Source of the DNA: an uncultured Gemella sp.
Lineage (GTDB): Bacteria; Bacillota; Bacilli; Staphylococcales; Gemellaceae
Direction of reading: 5' to 3'
Length of the DNA stretch: 7,319 bases
NCBI GenBank assembly: GCA_945929765.1
Contig: CAMEOL010000048.1
Coordinates: 1-7,319 of the forward strand
The notes under the pieces were generated by a model. The model was not told where the DNA came from. It searched no databases and saw only the letters and a program-made list of their open reading frames with translations. Shown one piece after another: positions 4,601 through 7,319 of the stretch. The position numbers and the translations under genes are program-made. Numbering within the stretch: position 1 is the stretch's first letter; every line of letters begins with the position of its first letter.

Positions 4601-7319
4601 TTATTTATTCAAAATAGCTGCACAACGTGGACATAGTCCTTCTTCGTTCACTTCGTCTACGATGTTCCAGCATCTTTCACATTTTGCACCTTCTGCATGC
4701 GAAACTGTAATTGTTGAGTAGTCATAATCTTTTCCAGCATTTTCTTTTACAACAACTTTACTTACGATAAATAGTTGATGTAGATTAGCTACTGAATTTA
4801 ATGCTTCTACTACTGCTGCATCTTTACTATAAATTTCTACATAAGCTTCTAACGACTTACCAATTACTTTTTCGTTACGGCTTTCTTCTAGAGCTTTTAG
4901 AACGTCATCACGAACTTCCATTAGTTTATCCCATTTAGCTTCTAATTCTTTATCTTCAATTAAATTAGCTTCTGGGAAGTCTGTTAAGTGAACTGATTCT
5001 GCGTTGTCATACGGCATATTATCATAAACTTCTTCTGCAGTGAATGACAATATAGGTGCGATCAAGCGAACAGATTTACTTAAAATTGTATAAAGTACCG
5101 TCAGCATACTACGGCGAATATGTGATTCTTCCGCTTCAATATAAAGAATATCTTTTCCGTAATCTAGATAGAATGAAGATAATTCAACATTGAAGAAGTT
5201 AATTAATTCGTTCATTACGTAGTTGAATTGATAATTTTCATAACTTTTCAGCATTTTTGCTACTACTTGCTCAAATTTAATTAACATATATTTGTCTAAT
5301 TCTGTTAATTCGTCATAAGCTAATAGATCTGTTCTATTATCAAAACTTCCGTTAAATAAGTTTCCTAATAAGAAACGATATGTGTTACGTAGTTTTCTGT
5401 AAGTTTCTGAAACTTGTTTTAAAATGTCGTTAGAAATACGCACGTCTTGTGTATAGTCTACACTTGCAGTCCATAAACGAATAATTTCTGCACCTAGTTG
5501 TTTACCTACATCGTTTGGCGAGATAACATTACCTAGTGACTTACTCATCTTGTTACCATTTCCGTCCATAACAAATCCTGCAGAAACTAATTCTCTATAT
5601 GGAGCTTCTCCTGAGATCGCTACAGAGTTAATTAGTGAAGAGTTGAACCAACCACGATATTGGTCACTTCCCTCTAAGTATAGGTCAGCAGGATATGTTA
5701 AGTCTTCACGTAATGCACAGCATCCTTGGTGTGAAGTTCCAGAATCAAACCAAACGTCCATAATGTCCATTTCTTTAGTAAATACTCCGTTTGGACTATC
5801 TGGGTGTGTGTAGCCCTCTGGCAATAGTTCACTAGCTTCTTTATAGAACCAAGCATTAGATCCCTCTACTTCGAAGATTTTCGCCACGTGTTCGATAAGT
5901 TCACTATCTAGGATAGGTTGTCCATTTTCTGCATAAAATACTGGAATCGGAACTCCCCATACACGTTGACGACTGATTACCCAGTCTCCACGGTCACGAA
6001 TCATATTGTAAAGACGTGGTTTCCCCCATTCACTATAAAATTTCGTTCTATCTACAGCTGAAAGTAACTCATCTCTAAATGATTCTACTGAACAGAACCA
6101 TTGTGGTGTAGAACGGAAGATAATAGGTTTTTTCGTACGCCAGTCATGTGGATATGAGTGACTAATCATTTCTTGTTTTAATAAAGCTCCTAATTCATCT
6201 AACTTAGCAATAATATCTTTATTCGCATCGAAAACAAATTTCCCTGCAAATTCTCCAGCTTCTTCTGTTAGGTGTCCTTGATTATCAACCGGAGAAAGAA
6301 CACCTAATTTATATTGTAAATGTCCAACAACATAGTCATCAACCCCGTGTCCAGGTGCAGTATGTACTAATCCCGTACCGGCATCAAGCGTTACGTGTTC
6401 TCCAAGAATTAATGTCGATGTACGGTCATAAAGTGGGTGTTGACACTTCATATTTTCTACGTCTGAACCTTTAAATTCTTTTCCTAGTGTGTAGTTTTCC
6501 CAACCAAATTTTTCTGTTAGAGATTTTACTAATTCTTTCGCAAAAACATATTTAGCTCCGTTATATTCTACAACTTGGTAGTCATAATCACGGTTAAGAG
6601 CAATACCTAAATTGGCAGGTAACGTCCATGGTGTTGTCGTCCAAATAACAAACTTAGTACCTACTTCTAATAAATCATTTTCTGTTACTAAATCAAATGC
6701 AACATAAATAGATGGTGACGTATGATCACGATACTCAATTTCTGCTTCTGCAAGTGCCGATTCAGACGATGGAGACCAATAAATAGGTTTTAGTCCACGA
6801 TAAATATATCCTTTACTAACCATCGTTCCGAATACACGAATTTGCTCCGCTTCAAATTTTGGATCTAGAGTTACATAAGGGTTTTCCCAATCTCCGATAA
6901 CACCAAGTTTTTTAAAGTCTTCACGTTGTTTATCAATTTGTTTTAGAGCATAGTCTTTACATTTATTTCTAAACTTACTTGCAGGCATAGATTTGCGATC
7001 TACACCGTTGTTAACAAGAACTTGCTCAATAGGTAATCCGTGCGTATCCCATCCCGGAACGTAGTTTGATAGATAGCCGTTCATATTTTTATATTTAACG
7101 ATGAAGTCTTTTAAAATTTTGTTAAGGGCGTGTCCTATATGGATATTACCGTTAGCATACGGAGGTCCGTCATGCAACACGTATGTAGGTTTCCCTGCAT
7201 TTTTTGCTAATACTTTTCTGTATAAGTCCATTTCTTCCCAACGTTTAAGAAATTCCGGTTCTTTGTTCGGCAAATTCCCACGCATTGGAAAAGCTGTTTT
7301 TGGCATTAATAGTGTATCT
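4601..7319 (-). CDS. ileS: Isoleucyl-tRNA synthetase (5' end just outside window)
   Basis: Class I aminoacyl-tRNA synthetase that charges tRNA-Ile and hydrolyses mischarged valine. Numbering from the ATG at 7306, the HIGH motif is at 56-59 (within [17 protein letters not shown]). The editing domain carries WTTTPWTLP at 222 onward and HTAPGHG at 315-321 followed by Asp-Asp-Tyr. [15 protein letters not shown] and [13 protein letters not shown] are catalytic-core signatures, and KMSKS is at 586-590. An anticodon-binding helical region follows, and a C-terminal zinc finger uses Cys876, Cys879, Cys892 and Cys895. The reading frame continues past the ATG at 7306 as D-T-L-L-M-P-K-T to the window edge, which matches the usual N-terminus of Bacilli IleRS, and no ribosome site precedes that ATG. 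The true start is therefore upstream. About 900 residues are visible, near full length. Control by a T-box is common for ileS in this group, but would lie outside the window. Confidence 0.97.
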   Translation of the reverse strand, partial: DTLLMPKTAFPMRGNLPNKEPEFLKRWEEMDLYRKVLAKNAGKPTYVLHDGPPYANGNIHIGHALNKILKDFIVKYKNMNGYLSNYVPGWDTHGLPIEQVLVNNGVDRKSMPASKFRNKCKDYALKQIDKQREDFKKLGVIGDWENPYVTLDPKFEAEQIRVFGTMVSKGYIYRGLKPIYWSPSSESALAEAEIEYRDHTSPSIYVAFDLVTENDLLEVGTKFVIWTTTPWTLPANLGIALNRDYDYQVVEYNGAKYVFAKELVKSLTEKFGWENYTLGKEFKGSDVENMKCQHPLYDRTSTLILGEHVTLDAGTGLVHTAPGHGVDDYVVGHLQYKLGVLSPVDNQGHLTEEAGEFAGKFVFDANKDIIAKLDELGALLKQEMISHSYPHDWRTKKPIIFRSTPQWFCSVESFRDELLSAVDRTKFYSEWGKPRLYNMIRDRGDWVISRQRVWGVPIPVFYAENGQPILDSELIEHVAKIFEVEGSNAWFYKEASELLPEGYTHPDSPNGVFTKEMDIMDVWFDSGTSHQGCCALREDLTYPADLYLEGSDQYRGWFNSSLINSVAISGEAPYRELVSAGFVMDGNGNKMSKSLGNVISPNDVGKQLGAEIIRLWTASVDYTQDVRISNDILKQVSETYRKLRNTYRFLLGNLFNGSFDNRTDLLAYDELTELDKYMLIKFEQVVAKMLKSYENYQFNYVMNELINFFNVELSSFYLDYGKDILYIEAEESHIRRSMLTVLYTILSKSVRLIAPILSFTAEEVYDNMPYDNAESVHLTDFPEANLIEDKELEAKWDKLMEVRDDVLKALEESRNEKVIGKSLEAYVEIYSKDAAVVEALNSVANLHQLFIVSKVVVKENAGKDYDYSTITVSHAEGAKCERCWNIVDEVNEEGLCPRCAAILNK

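Noticed and set aside
5550..5813. + strand open frame of 87 codons
   Set aside because: Lies wholly antisense to the catalytic core of ileS, which is intact and well conserved.

Overview
The window looks like chromosomal DNA from a low-GC Gram-positive bacterium (Bacillota, class Bacilli). The intergenic DNA is very AT-rich, the codons end mostly in A or T, ribosome binding sites are of the AGGAGG kind, and the protein set includes a BlaI/M56 regulatory pair, a lipobox lipoprotein and a zinc-finger IleRS. A Gemella-like organism would fit, but that is an inference from overall feel and not a proven assignment.

Layout. The left edge carries the last 103 codons of uracil-DNA glycosylase (ung) on the + strand, closed by a GC-rich hairpin at about 394-426. 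Everything else is on the - strand. Reading in the direction of transcription from the right edge, there is isoleucyl-tRNA synthetase (ileS, start just beyond the window), a hairpin and a terminator, a 16-codon mini-ORF with a good Shine-Dalgarno, and a glyoxalase II type hydrolase (gloB) with an AT-rich terminator. After a 250-bp regulatory region come blaI and a blaR1-like M56 protease gene separated by one base, with a terminator, and finally a YehR-like (DUF1307) lipoprotein gene convergent with ung.

The most interesting part is the blaI-M56 unit. The protease keeps the BlaR1 layout (membrane segments around a cytoplasmic HEXXH zinc-protease domain), but where BlaR1/MecR1 have a penicillin-binding sensor it carries three tandem PepSY-like units and an Asp-rich tail outside the membrane. 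No beta-lactamase or PBP gene is in the window. Upstream of blaI are three strong TACA-N2-TGTA palindromes plus a fourth, degenerate copy that overlaps a perfect TTGACA. The four centres are 34, 33 and 33 bp apart, which suggests a phased, autoregulated operator array. The likely logic is that an extracytoplasmic signal read by the PepSY part activates the protease, BlaI is removed, and blaI-M56 plus unknown genes elsewhere are expressed.

A second point of interest is the lipoprotein promoter. The spacer between its -35-like and -10 boxes is a (TA)9T tract, giving a 20-bp spacer, a design that could vary in length and switch expression. ileS, gloB and ung are ordinary housekeeping genes, although a glutathione-type glyoxalase II with its C-terminal domain is of some interest in a low-GC Gram-positive.
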